From NCBI GenBank assembly GCA_016165875.1, contig JABBOT010000004.1, positions 10,369,338 through 10,433,337 of the forward strand: a stretch of DNA of 64,000 nucleotides. The letters run 5' to 3'. Both the position numbers and the translations under genes were made by a program. This stretch comes from Acanthopleura granulata. Taxonomy: Eukaryota > Mollusca > Polyplacophora > Chitonida > Chitonidae. The notes under the pieces were generated by a model. The model did no database searches and had not been told where the DNA came from. It saw only the letters and a list, made by a program, of their open reading frames with translations. Below, in pieces: positions 32,461 through 43,799 of this stretch. Positions within the stretch are counted from its first letter, which is position 1; each line of letters starts with the position of its first letter.

Positions 32461-33342
32461 GCATCTCGTATTTGGGCGTATTTGTGACCGAACAACCGCT
32501 GAGCTAGGGTCCGATTGAATCGCTGAACGATCCCCTCGTCCCGATGGATGTCCACTCGGCCGCGCCTGACTGTTAGACTGGTATTTTGCAAGCATTTGAC
32601 TCACTATACCCATGATCTCAACCCCAGGGTCGCTCTGCAGCAGTATAGGCCATCACAGAGGCCCCCTCTTATAGATACGGCCCAGATCATCAGGAACCTC
32701 CTGGGCTCCTTTTGTGGTTAGGGGCTCAGTTGCTTTGTATCGGTTGGCGACATCGACCACTGTGAGGGCATACTTGTAGGTGCAGGCTAGCCCACCTTGG
32801 TTTTTTGAGTGTCAAAGGGCAGAAAGAGCAGGCCAGCTTGGTGGACCGCGTGTGGTACGCCAACATCAAACTTTGGCCGTGGAGGATGCCGTGGGTGTGG
32901 AAGAAAAATCTGCCCGATAGCCTGCTTCTTCAGACAGTGGCGAGCTGTGCCTTGGAGAGACCTTCGCAGCAGAAGTTATTTTTTTGATGGCGCCAATGCC
33001 TGTCCAGTATCTTTTTGGGCTATAGTATATTTTCGATAGATGAATAGACAACTGGTCGGCCACGGTAGTAGGTACCATAAGCAAGGTATTCCAGGAGCAT
33101 GATAAGCCTCCAATACGCAGCGGCTACAGGCTCAGGCAGCTGCTCGGTCGACGCCCGGAGGCTGGTCGGGCCCTCGAGCACCTTTGCTGGGAAACGTCTT
33201 TTCGTCCTGCCGCCAGAGATCAAGCAACTTTTGTGCAACTTTCAATCAGTACATGGGCTTTAGGACCAGGAATTTTGTTGCGGCGGGCACAGTAGTCATC
33301 CTCTAGCACCATGGAGTATAGCTCTTCGGGAAAGAACATCAT
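32330..33342 (-). pseudogene. Retroviral-type integrase, copy B' (catalytic residues lost)
   Basis: N-terminal frames (33,020-33,340) read RRNKIPGPKAHVLIESCTKV. Then VADQLSIHLSKIYYSPKRYW, HQAGLLFLPFDTQKTK (catalytic Asp replaced by Gly), a VVDVANRYKATEPLTTKG strand, QSDPGVEIMG (second Asp kept) and GIVQRFNRTLAQRLFGH (catalytic Glu replaced by Gln). Aligned with copy B, where all three acids remain. It ends tail-to-tail against the truncated polymerase. Broken into at least four frames, so it is doubly inactivated. Confidence 0.75.
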
Positions 33343-33830
33343 CACGCAATATCCAAGCTATATATAACATTGGTATGGGAAAATAACTCTAGCCTCATTA
33401 GTCATGTTGTGCCTAGTAGCCCTTGGGGCTATCGCATAGTATGTCTTCGATAGACCAATAGACAAATGGTGGGCCACAGTATTAGGCACCATAAGCAAGG
33501 CACTCCAGATGCCTTATCAGTCTCCAACAGGAGGAAGCCACATTCTCAGGCAGCTGCCCGGCCCTGTCTGAGAAGTGAATGAGAACGGGACCAAGACTTG
33601 ACGCGAAACGCATCGCCGCTTTTTCGTCCCCTCAGCACATGGGTCTTATAACCAGGACTCTTGCCGACGCAGGCCTAGTAGTCAATCTCTAGCAACACGG
33701 AGTATAGCTCTTCAGAGAAACCCATCATCACGCAACATCCAAGTGATACATACAAAAAAATAACTCGAGCCTCACTACTTATGTCGTGCCTGCAATTGCG
33801 GGAAGGAGGTCTTACTAGAGTCCAGCAGTC
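33013..33830. repeat. About 400-bp tandem duplication of the integrase 5' end in B'
   Basis: GGGCTATAGTATATTTTCGA (about 33,017) and GGGCTATCGCATAGTATGTC (33,424) start two units that both contain ACCATAAGCAAGG, CTCAGGCAGCTGC, CATCATCACGCAA and end CATGTTGTGCCT / TATGTCGTGCCT. Period about 407 bp. Copy B has one unit. The units differ by many changes, so the duplication is old. Confidence 0.8.
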
Positions 33831-33838
33831 TTTTCGGA

Positions 33839-34262
33839 TTACTCGGCGAGTTTGTAAGCGACCAGCCCAATCACACCCATCCCGCGGAGGATGAAAGCTA
33901 TCACTCGTTCTTTTTGGCCCCCAGACGGTGTATAGAAATCGCCTAGGACAGGTCCGGGCCCCGTGGGGCTAAGAGCTTTCCCCATGACATGAGCGTACTC
34001 GAGCAACGCGGCGTAGACATCGCGAAATGTGCACTCTGCGTGCCCCTGTCGACGAAGTTCCTCATTAATCCAGTCCAGACGCTGTGTCATTTTTAGAGAC
34101 CACACCGCATGCGTCGCCTGCAACTGTTGTATAGCTTTATCGTGGCGTCTGCGCTCCGCTTCTTACCCGGAGCTTGGAAGAACTGAGGAGAGAAAGTTAC
34201 CATCAGAGAAAGCAAGTGCATTTACGAGAGCGCCTCCAACCATCATAGCGATCGAGGCCACT
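33839..34262 (-). pseudogene. Conserved family B protein P1, copy B'
   Basis: From a hydrophobic start (IAMMVGGALVNALAFSDG) through QRLDWINEELRRQGHAECTF to EYAHVMGKALSP, DFYTPSGGQKERVIAF and GMGVIGLVAYKLAE. Longer than copy B, with a central helical segment that B lacks. One or two frame breaks near 34,150. Confidence 0.55.
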
Positions 34263-34263
34263 G

Positions 34264-34512
34264 TTATTTCATAATATCTGATGGAATGATCCCTTCTTTA
34301 ATTAGCATGTCCTTGGTCGTCATCGCGAGGGCCACGTCCACGACCACCATTCCTATATCGGGGTGGGTGGGGTGGGTGGGTGAAGCCTGGCTTGGGAGGG
34401 GCACCTGCAATGAACATGTTATCCAATCTGTGGTGTCCCATAGCTAAGCGAGAGACGGCTGCGTTGTGATACGCGCGTTTACGAGCATCTTACCGTCGGT
34501 AGCTGGAGTTGT
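34264..34512 (-). pseudogene. Conserved family B small protein P2, copy B'
   Basis: The start frame reads MTTPATDGKMLVNA. The end, near 34,270, preserves the Ile-Pro-Ser-Asp-Ile-rich tail corresponding to ILPADIMK in copy B. The middle is disrupted by a G-rich expansion (34,359-34,382) and indels. It keeps the P2-P1 order seen in copy B. Confidence 0.45.
34359..34382 (+). repeat. G-run array, potential G-quadruplex
   Basis: GGGGTGGGTGGGGTGGGTGGG has five runs of three or more G with 1-nt loops. Copy B has no such array at the equivalent place, so it expanded in B'. Confidence 0.7.
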
Positions 34513-34639
34513 CATGTTGTTATTCCATATGGTGAAGATCGGTGGGAATCTTCAATTGATGAGCAGAGGCGGATTAGCGGTGACTTGTGTTGTTTTCTGT
34601 TGTTGCGGAGCAACATTAAGAGGCGGCAGCTGCTAGTGA

Positions 34640-35000
34640 TGAGTAAATATATAATATACACCCGCAAGGCCAGCTGCCTGCTTTGCAACACTGAAACAGG
34701 CTCTCTCCTTTCTAATGGCCCCTAGGCCTCCTGCTGTCCTGCTGTAGCAGCAACAACAGAAACACCATGGTGTTGTGATCCCTCGGCTGACCGAAGCCGT
34801 TCAAGTAGTCTTGCTTCCTGTTTGACCTTTCTTTCAGAGGCCCTGGCACGCCCGGCCGCAACCTTCTTCGGGTCTACTTTTTTGATGGTCTGTCACTCTT
34901 TCCACGGGAGATGTCTCCTCCGTTGGGTTCGTTTGGTGCCCAGAAGGAAGAGTCGGATTCTCTGCCATTGTTCGTTGTCCAAGGGCACTGTTGTTTAAAT
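34640..35000 (-). pseudogene. Small Lys/Arg-rich family B protein
   Basis: Begins MAENPTLPSGHQTNPTEETS (about 34,967), then after a shift PKKVAAGRARASERKVKQEA and RLLERLRSAEGSQHHG, a basic helical stretch. I know similar short basic-helical ORFs from Polinton neighbourhoods, but no function. It sits where copy B has the ATPase and capsid genes. Confidence 0.35.
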
Positions 35001-35242
35001 TGGCACTGGCTGGCTGACTCTGGTAAGAGCAGCAGTGATCGGCGCTAGCAACATGTCGTAGATAGAGCACACAGGAAGCACTACTAATCATATGTTCAAC
35101 AAGGGGTTCCGTCTCCAGGTCGCGGGAATGCGCCGGCCGATTTTCGGGTAGGATTAGAAGAAACATGCTGACCACTTCTGATTACAATTGCAGTCCAGAT
35201 TATGGAGACAAGCTTCATGGATAGCGCCGTCGATGAGATCCT

Positions 35243-35910
35243 TGCCACGATCAATGCCCCCCCCCTCCACTGCCTGCCCGTAAGCTGACTGTCCGTGAGG
35301 TGCTTGTTCTTAATAAGGTATTGAAGACTATCTCGGGCGAAAATATCAAAAATCTCGCCAAGCTTTCAGCCCTCGATGGAGTCATCTCTCGGGAAAAGCG
35401 GAAACTGGATGAGGCACCCGATGAGTTCTCCATGCGCCATATTGCTCAACGGCTATGTGACCTTCAAGATGAAAGGGCGGCCAGCCGTGAGGCCACTTCG
35501 GCCACCAAACATTAGCTCCGCTCTCAGATCAACCCCTTGCTGGATACCATCAAGCGCATCCTTCACGAGGACACAACTCTTGCCGAACGCACACGCACCC
35601 TGTTCCGCGAGCAAGGTATCACAATCGTGTCGATGTTCACTTTTTTCGGAATGGCGATATTAGCATTTGTGCGCCTCCAACACCACCCCCAAGAGCGGTC
35701 TGAAGGAGTGGGTAAAAAAGCATCTGCGGGCCCTTCTAGGCTTCTAGCTAACCTCGCCCGTAAAGTCACTGCGGCTGTCCCAGGTATTACAGGGAGCATC
35801 GTCTCTTGGCTCACGGCAAGGCTGTGAACTGGGTTGCCGAGAATGCTTGGGGCCTGGTTGTCGCTAAAGGTGGAATCATTTATGCGGCCGTTCGGGCACA
35901 TCTAGCGTGA
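35243..35910 (+). pseudogene. Family B coiled-coil protein, copy B'
   Basis: Frame LTVREVLVLNKVLKTISGEN, EKRKLDEAPDEFSMRHIAQR and LCDLQDERAASREA, one TAG at 35,513-35,515, then the same frame continues to 35,827 (LLDTIKRILHEDTTLAERTR, SMFTFFGMAILAF, ARKVTAAVPGITGSIVSWLT). Matches copy B 19,560-20,347 throughout. Only one stop and one late shift make it the best preserved gene of B'. Probable membrane-active virion protein by inference. Confidence 0.5.
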
Positions 35911-36810
35911 CCAGATTAGTGCAAGCCCGAGGGCGACGCTAAGTATTACTAAGGCCACCTTTTCTTCGTCCAGCTTCCTCGGTAGCGTCGTGGAAACTCG
36001 AGCGGGTGAACGATGCTTGTCTGTCCAGTAACGGCAGCTGCCAGCGTATGAACTGCCGAAGGAAATTTTACGTTTCCGTTGACCAGAAATAGACAGGTCT
36101 ATTGTGGCCATGATGATCTCGTTGTTATGGCTACTGATTTTCCGTTTCGCAGGTTCATATTGCCTGGGGCCAGGTACAGACCCAAACGCCAAATCCACAT
36201 TGGAGCGAGCGTACCACAGGACGTTCTGGTACCGCTATATGACCGACGGAAGACCAACAGTTCTTGCTATGGCTTCTTCGAAATTTTCTACGAACTGCTT
36301 CTGCGAGTGAAATGCCGTGCCTTCCGCGCCTAAGATTCTGCTGCGGATCTGTGCCTGTGCTCTGAGGATTGCCCAAACATAAGTCCGAATGGTGTCGTTC
36401 AGGCGTTTCACGCCTACCTGGATAAACCCTTCAGATTTGTCAAGGATGAAGGTGGCCCACGCTTGATTGGTCTCGCTGTCTTGCGAGAAGAAATCGATGT
36501 GAAACTTGTCCGGTGTCTAGTGTTTAGGATCGTAGCCGTAACCTGCCCTCGTGACATAATAAATAGCCACGCCTAACCCGTTGTTTCCACTTCTTTTTTG
36601 CCGCCAATCTGTGTATGGGAGACCTAAAACTCGTTGCAAATTCGCTCCTATGTCCTCCCGTCGTAGGGGTTGTCGGTCGGACTCCTTGCGTTGTCTTGTG
36701 GAAGTGGTGCCTTAATCTCTTCCAGAATACGGCGCACTTGATGGTACACGTGGAAGTGAAATACAGAGTTGCTTAGTGTACTGTCGGCCATGAGGTGATT
36801 TTCCTTTGAC
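35902..36810 (-). pseudogene. Conserved family B structural-type protein, copy B'
   Basis: N-terminal frame MADSTLSNSVFHFHVYHQVR (start about 36,793), then IQVGVKRLNDTIRTYVWAIL, TAFHSQKQFVENFEEAIART, an in-frame stop, and RYQNVLWYARSNVDLAFGSV running to the open 35,902-36,198 frame, which ends VALVILSVALGLALIWSR. Aligns with copy B 20,360-21,315. The hydrophobic C-terminal helix is clear here. Confidence 0.45.
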
Positions 36811-36942
36811 ACCCCACACCCGGTGGTAGCGCACCATAGGGCAAAATTGAATTAATTAAGCCACCACGCCATCGGTTGCGTGTGCCATTTTTCAACCAAT
36901 GTGTCGTTGTTGATTTTCGGTAAGGTGTAGCGTTCTGGTCAA

Positions 36943-37640
36943 TCCAGAAGGCCAGTACGAGATCGCCCTACTGGAAATGACGTTGTACCCACAGGAGAAT
37001 ATTGGCTTCGACGTACGTTTCATGTTTAAAGGTAAGTCGATAGACGTGCTACGCGGCTATTACACCGGTTGCACCCTTAACAAAGAAGTGTTCCGACCCT
37101 TACGTGCTAAACTGGAACTGAGTGAAACTACTGGTCGTGTGCGGCTGGAACTCGTTAAAAAGGCTGATGTTATGAATCTGTTACGTCCAGCTGATATCCT
37201 GGGATTCTCAAACTCAGAGGAACCCATGGATGGAATAAATGAAGGGGAAAAACTACCCAAACAGACACCTCAGGCAGAAATATTTGTCCACCTAGACTAG
37301 GTGAGTACGTTCTTCTGAGGGCAGTCGCGGTATACCACGGAGGCATAAACTCCGGAAGGACGGTGGCATTCGCCAATTCACGGTACAAAAATCTGTCGGC
37401 TGGCCTTGTGCCGGGGCTTACTATAAAGCTATTAAACATTTACGGCCAGCCTACAGATACAGCATACTTGAGCGTAACTTTACACATTCGCCGGCGTGTT
37501 GGACCCAGTGGGCCCTGGTTGCACTAGCCTAGCTTTATCGGATCTGGCAGATCTCGAGGGTTTCGAAAGGCAATGGGTGGATGGGCGGATTTACGCCTTC
37601 CAACTCCGAAGAACCACCGAAGTCTAATGAGCTCGCCGAT
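36943..37640 (+). pseudogene. Putative penton-type protein, family B, copy B'
   Basis: Open 36,977-37,300: MTLYPQENIGFDVRFMFKGK, YYTGCTLNKEVFRPL, ETTGRVRLELVKKADVMNLL, ending IFVHLD at a TAG. Later shifted pieces follow (SDLADLEGFERQWVDGRIYA near 37,550). Same order as copy B. Retains a 10-codon stretch (LRPADILGFS) missing from B. Confidence 0.4.
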
Positions 37641-37879
37641 GTGGATATCGAAGCCCCGAATGTGCTCCAAAAACACACCCTGGTGATTCTGATGATTCTG
37701 AGAATAGAGTATGGGGTCTCGTTAAATCGGATGATCCCAAATGGGACATTGATCTGGCTGTGACCGCGGTTTTGGTGCACATCCTTCCAAGCCCTTCCAC
37801 ATGCTTTCTGGTTTGAAGATCGGGTGGCAGAAAGAGCATGTCGCTAAAAGCGTAACTATCGTCGTCAAAATACTTCCAG

Positions 37880-38036
37880 GATTGAGACAATGTTAGACAA
37901 TGTCTTGGCCGTTGCGCCACAAGCGGTACGGTCTAACGGCATAAATCTGGAGCATGGGGTGCAGTTGAGAGGGTTAAGATTGAGTTTAAAGCTCATATCG
38001 GATTTAGAAATAAACATTCTAACGGCAGCTACATAA
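37880..38036 (+). pseudogene. Small conserved family B protein, copy B'
   Basis: Frame VAPQAVRSNGINLEHGVQLR, then GLRLSLKLISDLEINILTAA, to a TAA at about 38,036. Counterpart of 22,741-22,962. Function unknown. Confidence 0.35.
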
Positions 38037-38043
38037 AGTCAGG

Positions 38044-38434
38044 TTGCATCCTGCGTTAGATTCAGCATTAGATCCGTCTGCCCCCTCCCCCCTGCCGACT
38101 GAAGATCCGCACGAGTATAGATTACAACAAATCAGCACCCTGAAAAAAGAGTTGGAATGTGAGAGAGAAGCAAGAGCTGCTGTATACAAAAAATACCACA
38201 GGACAGTCAACGTTGATGGTATTGATACCGCGCTACTCACGACCAGTATGGGTCTGGGCGTCGGAGTGTAGGGGTGTTGTTCACGATAATTGCGGTGCGT
38301 ACAGTTATATATTAGCCTGTGGCCTTCTAAGTGTGATGGGTAAGTTTCTAAGCCGGCGACTGTCCGTCAAAGGTAAGAAACACAATGAAATTCTCTCACT
38401 GGCTCTAGCCGGAGGGACAGTTATCGCTGTGTAA
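38044..38434 (+). pseudogene. Conserved family B coiled-coil/membrane protein, copy B'
   Basis: Open to 38,271: Pro-rich start, DPHEYRLQQISTLKKELECE, then VDGIDTALLTTSMGLGVGV. A shift continues into ACGLLSVMGKFLSRRLSVKG and ends near 38,434. The C-terminal helical domain present in copy B is missing. Confidence 0.45.
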
Positions 38435-38736
38435 TAACACATTCTGAATTCAGTTAGCTGTACACTACCTCTTCTGCGATACAGGATATAACTTACTGTG
38501 TCAATATAAAATGGCTGGTCTCGCCAGCTACGTAGGTTAAGTGACTCCCACGTGAGCTATTTTTACATGGTAGGTTTATATATGCTATCAGCTTGTGAAC
38601 CCGGAAGCATGCGAACTCTGGGTTATGTTTACTGCACATGGCTCTTAATCTATAAAAGCCTGTGTTTGCGTACATAAAGATGGTCATTGTGGGTGCTTCT
38701 AGCTGCAAGCTCGGTCTTTAACAGAGGGTCATTCAA

Positions 38737-38912
38737 CCTATGGCAATTATTTCTGATTGTGAACGCCCGTTTCTGTACATAGATAATTGACAAAAAGTTG
38801 TGTGCGCGAACACCATATGGCTTGAGCTTGGGTTGAGCTTGGGTTGGGGGCCCTCCAGTGAGGAGGGGAGGGCCCTAGCAGGAAATGTGCCAGAGCGTCT
38901 ACTCTGTATACT
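38737..38912 (-). repeat. Right terminal inverted repeat of B'
   Basis: CCTATGGCAATTATTTCTGA to CTCTGTATACT, inverted relative to 29,096-29,270. Inner and outer sequences diverge sharply at both borders, defining the repeat length. Confidence 0.9.
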
Positions 38913-41900
38913 ACTCGCAAAGACCTTCTTGATATTTCCGACTGAGACTGTCCGATCAGTTAGCCTATGTTTGCGGTGCTAAGCAGTTGGAAAGTGTTAA
39001 CCAAATGGTATGCATTGACAACATGACTATATATACCGTACTACAAAGGTTGTTGTTAAAACTTGAGAACCCCAGATGACCTGAAATGCATTCAGATCGA
39101 CTTCCAAGCAATAATCCTAAAAGGAGAATGCATATCAAGACTGGCAAGTCATATAGCAAAGGCCCACAGATCGGTATACACATTTCCAAACCAAAATAAT
39201 AATTCATAAATCATAATTATATCCAATTGCACGTCTTTCTCTTGTTACTTTCATTGCTGATAATGTAGGGACGTTGGAAGATTGGAGAGGGGAAAAATAG
39301 ATCTCCCTCCGCACCTTCCAATCAGCTTTGAATCAAAAATGGCACCATGCATTGAATTGGATCAATCTTTTAATTGGGGATGTTGAATGGCGCTGTGACT
39401 GGTATGCCAAAAATGAAAGATAAACATATTGTCAGCTTTCAATCGATTCTTTTGCAATGTAAATTTGTTTCCGTTTACTAAAAGTAGGGGTGAATTCCGA
39501 ATTATATAGCCTATGTCCCATGGCATCACAGATGACGCTGTGCATGGACAGTAGCTACCTGCAACTGTCGATTGAAATTACATCGGCTACGGGTGAGGTA
39601 TTCCTACTCATCTACAGTGTAACACTGTACGACTTTGTACCGTAGGCTACCAAACACGGAGAGTGCCTTAGCCGCCATTCTGATCTTATCATAACTAAAA
39701 GTGAAAATCGAAGATTGACTAAATTCATTTTTAAAAGGCACGAACATCCGAATCAGGAGTACTTATGTCCGACAGCGTGATAGATGGCGCTGTAAATGTG
39801 TCGAATTATGTAGACTGTGTAACCTACAGATAATGATTACCTACAATTGTGGCCCTGGATAGATTTTGTTGGGTGATGCCGTGCTCAAATGAAAGCGCAC
39901 AGAATAGGAACGCCCAACTCTTCGTGTTGCTCAAACTGTTTATTTTGTGGTAGATTTCTGACAACCCTGTTAATGTATGTAAGACTAATAGGGGCAACTA
40001 ACAGAAACATTACTCCGTCTAGATGGACTCAGTGTGCAATTTTAAAATTCAATCAACCAAATTCAACAAAATCGACGTAGATTTCCGCACTCGAAGCCTA
40101 CGGGAACAAATGACACCCAAACTCAACTTTTTCGCCCATTTCTGTCACTTTCCTGTTGAATACTATCCTCTTATTTCACTACCGATGACACTCAACTGAC
40201 TCGCTGTTCACAGTCGCATTCACCGTTGATAGCCATTTTGTAAAGTGAAGTGCTCTACTCTTGATTGTGAATCATTTTAACTAACGTCTGGCATCGAACG
40301 CCACTTGAAAACTATGCTGTTTTTAATGCCGTAGGTAGGAACTTCAATTTTGTGTGTGTTTTTTTTCCTAGTTGTTGTGGGTCTGACCTGTCGTTACATG
40401 CCCGCTATGTGTGCCGAGAACGCAGCGCTCAAGAACTCTGGACTTTCTACAATATTTTGCAGTTACGCCCCCATTCGCTGGACGTACTGAGTGCAAGAGC
40501 TTCGGAGCTACTCCTGTTAGTATATATAAAATGAAGCTACCGATAAAGTTCTGCATTTTAGCCATATAATATGAAAGACTACAGCGTAGGGGTACGTATA
40601 ATACGCTTGGCTTGTGTTAAACTTTAGTTGGAAAACCTGTCTTGCTGGTATACGAATGTTAGTATCGACGCCCAGATTTGTACATACAAGCCATAGACCT
40701 GGTACAGATATTCTTTCGTTGATATACGAGAAGGTCTATTCACAATTCATTCATGAATAAATGTCCATATTTATTTAGATACAAAGACATCTGAAGTTCT
40801 ATCTCCTTCGATTGGTTTAGTTGTAAATCTTAGAGAACTGTTCCGACCAGTGGGAGAGTTTTGACAGAGAACTCTTGTGTCGGTAAATGTAAATAAAGTG
40901 TTACTGGTCATTGGACTTGTCAAAAATGTTAGCAATTACACTGACACTGAACAATTGCAACTCTTTCACTCATGAAGTTTCTGAATTTAAAACTTTCAAC
41001 TCTTTAAGTTTCTAAATGCTCTGTCTGTTCTAAATAACCATTTGTGAACCATTATTTTCTGTTTTTATGTACACCAATGTTTAAGTACTTACATGCATAG
41101 AAGACTGGCGGCCACTCGCATCCTCGAGTCGCGCCTTTTAATGAAGCGCGTGTCGCGAGAACGAGATTATTGAAAAAGACACCAGTGGTCGCATCCGTCT
41201 TCCATTTATACTTAATTGAAAATAATTGCCTTACATCACTGGCAGGTCACACGGTACAGAACATTATTACATATTGCGATAAAAGAATTTGAACTCAAAC
41301 TCCCCCTAAACGACACATAGAAGTAGACACGATTAAACAGTATCAACCCTTGTCTACTATGCATATAATAAAGCATTGTTCTTGGAATAAATGTATAATA
41401 ATTTCGTTACACCGTCCTGTGTTGCCAGGAACAAATTCCAGGGTGCGTGTATTAAATTTTGTTTCCTTTCCCGTTCTTATACTTTCACACTACAGAAACA
41501 GTTGCAGACAAGTTTACCGTTTTGACTTTTCTTTGTAAGCCTACTAATTGGAAACACTGAAAGTGCACATACATATTTATTGTTTGCTACGTTGCTATTG
41601 TTTGCAAAGAAGTCTCGCAAAATGTTGAAATGCTATTGTTAAACCGGAGACTAGAATCTTATTACTTACATGGTCTTGTGCCAAAAAATAAATAAATAAA
41701 TAAATAAAATAATACTAATGAAGTGATCCTTGGTTTTATTGTCTTCTTGTTAGACGCTACAGAAATTTAACATATTCATACAACAGATAATAAATATTGC
41801 TTTTCAACTGCCCCAAATTTGAGCCAACCAATGCAAATAAAACCCATGAAAGTATAGATATTCTAGATATTCTTTTATATTCTCAAATATATTTAACACG

Positions 41901-43790
41901 AGCTCATTGTACATACCGCGAGTGACGTCTACCGGAAATCTGTCAATTTTCGTATCAGGTTCAAGATGTTGTAGTTCTTCGAGTGAACCGAGCGGGAGAA
42001 ACAGAATCGTTTTCGATTTAATTTAGATCAGGATTAAAAGACATGGTGTAGCTACTCATGTTATATGGAAATACATTAATATACCGTTTTGGGCTTGCAT
42101 TACGAATGTTTCTTTGATGTAGGTGACTTGTCTGAGCGCATCGTAGAATTTGAGAGCCCGCTTCATTTGTAATTCAAATTCCAACGTCTGAGACATTTCG
42201 ATTTGGATTAAAAAAGTTCGCCACAGTGGATATAGAAACCGTTGCTATCGAAGCATAAATGAGGTACATATCCTCACAACTGATAAGGAAGCATAGTAGA
42301 CGGCCGGGATACTGTGTACATTTCTGCTCTACAACACTGAGTGCCCCTCTCCGACAACACTGAAAAATGTTACCACTTCTTGCTATCAAGAACCCATTTG
42401 AATTTAATATTTGATAAATACTAGATTTTAATTTTGTGATTTATGCTGGACGTTGTTTGGGAAATCGGCTTTGCTATTATTGACATGGAACATCTTTTGG
42501 GGTTGACGATTGGTATTCTGATGAGTATTTCGACGGCCAAATTGACCAAAGGTTTAACCTTGTCGATGTACAATGTCTACACAATAGCTTTTTCCAAGAC
42601 GCTATCAGATAATCCAACAAGGAAAGTAGCCCGTACTGATAAATCCTCGTATTGGCCAATTAAACCAGCAAAGGATAAGCCTTAACTACAATTATGGATG
42701 TTACTTACAAACACCTCTTAGTGCATGTCTTGAGCGATAGACATACGACACAACAGTTTGGTCTAGTTTCAGTTAGGTGCATAATGCATAATGCAAAGTC
42801 GCAACTGGACATATTACACTTGTACATTACGAAACCTGAAGCATGGCATTCAGGGCCAACATGATCCTAGTTTATTAAGGGAGATAGTACCTTGCACCAG
42901 TGAAAAATAAGCCGAACACTATGTCTCGGTGTACACCCATGTGGTAATTTCTTTCGTCTATGTAAGCCGTCTCTGCGTCAGAAATTATTGATATCTTGGA
43001 ATCATGGCTATGTATTATACATGCACTTTCGGAAAACCCGATATCAAAGGTTAAATAAAGCTTTTCAATCAGAAGACGTTCGCCACTTGGACCAGCTGTT
43101 GACATATAGAATGTCTTATTAATTAGCCTCATTTTCGGAACATGCGAGCTATGACCCTCGATGGTGTAGCACTGTCTAGTAAGCTTATGTAGAGTTATGA
43201 ATGAAAATATTGTGCTAAACGAAGGATTTAATATTTGAGTTTGGGAGCTCGTATTTTTTTTGCTTGTAACAAGTCATCCATCAAATCCGAGAAGCAGCTG
43301 TGTTAAACCCTCTTACAGAGATTGCAGGATCTGGCCTGAAAGTGCCAACATCCAGATGAATTAAATTTAACAGAAATGCTAGATATTCGTAACTAGGTAG
43401 TGCTTTGAGTGACAGAATGAACTTGTTTTGTCTACAGGGTTCCGCAGCAAGCCAACACATCCGTAGCATATCAAAAGCGCCAATTATTGATATATGGGTG
43501 GTCGATAACCTCGGAGTATACTCTGGGGGTAATGCCAGATTTTGCAAATATCAGCATCACTTTCAAATAAAAATACCATCTTTTGTCCAGTGTTATAAAC
43601 TGGACCATCTAAACGTCATGTCCACTACTCACCAACAGTGGAGGGGCGTTCCAAATCAGTAATTGCAAGACGTACAAAATATCCATATGACAATGGCCAA
43701 TTCCAATAGCTCAACCCTAATTATCACACACTAAACTAAACTGGAGCTAAAGCCGAATAAGCTACTTCAGACCGTAAAGAAAATATCTCT
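38913..43790. other. No recognisable gene
   Basis: AT-rich flanking DNA. An (AAAT)n run lies at 41,686-41,712, perhaps a retroposon tail. No frame shows family motifs or convincing exon borders. Confidence 0.5.
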
Positions 43791-43799
43791 TTTGCAATC

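Larger units (their letters stand above)
29096..38912. mobile_element. Polinton/Maverick family B, copy B' with terminal inverted repeats
   Basis: 9.8 kb bounded by 175-bp inverted repeats. Left to right: a plus ORF, a pPolB (plus), integrase (minus), P1 and P2 (minus), a small Lys-rich ORF (minus), the coiled-coil gene (plus), the structural gene (minus) and three plus genes. Order and strands from the integrase on match copy B, except that the ATPase-capsid block is missing. A typical whole Polinton is 15-20 kb, so this is an internally deleted copy. No 6-bp target duplication was found. Confidence 0.8.

Noticed and set aside
33013..33830. CRISPR-like or satellite array
   Set aside because: Only two long diverged units; it is a segmental tandem duplication within an element.
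29085..38920. 6-bp target-site duplication around B'
   Set aside because: The six bases outside the two repeats (CAGAAT and ACTCGC) do not match, so none is claimed.
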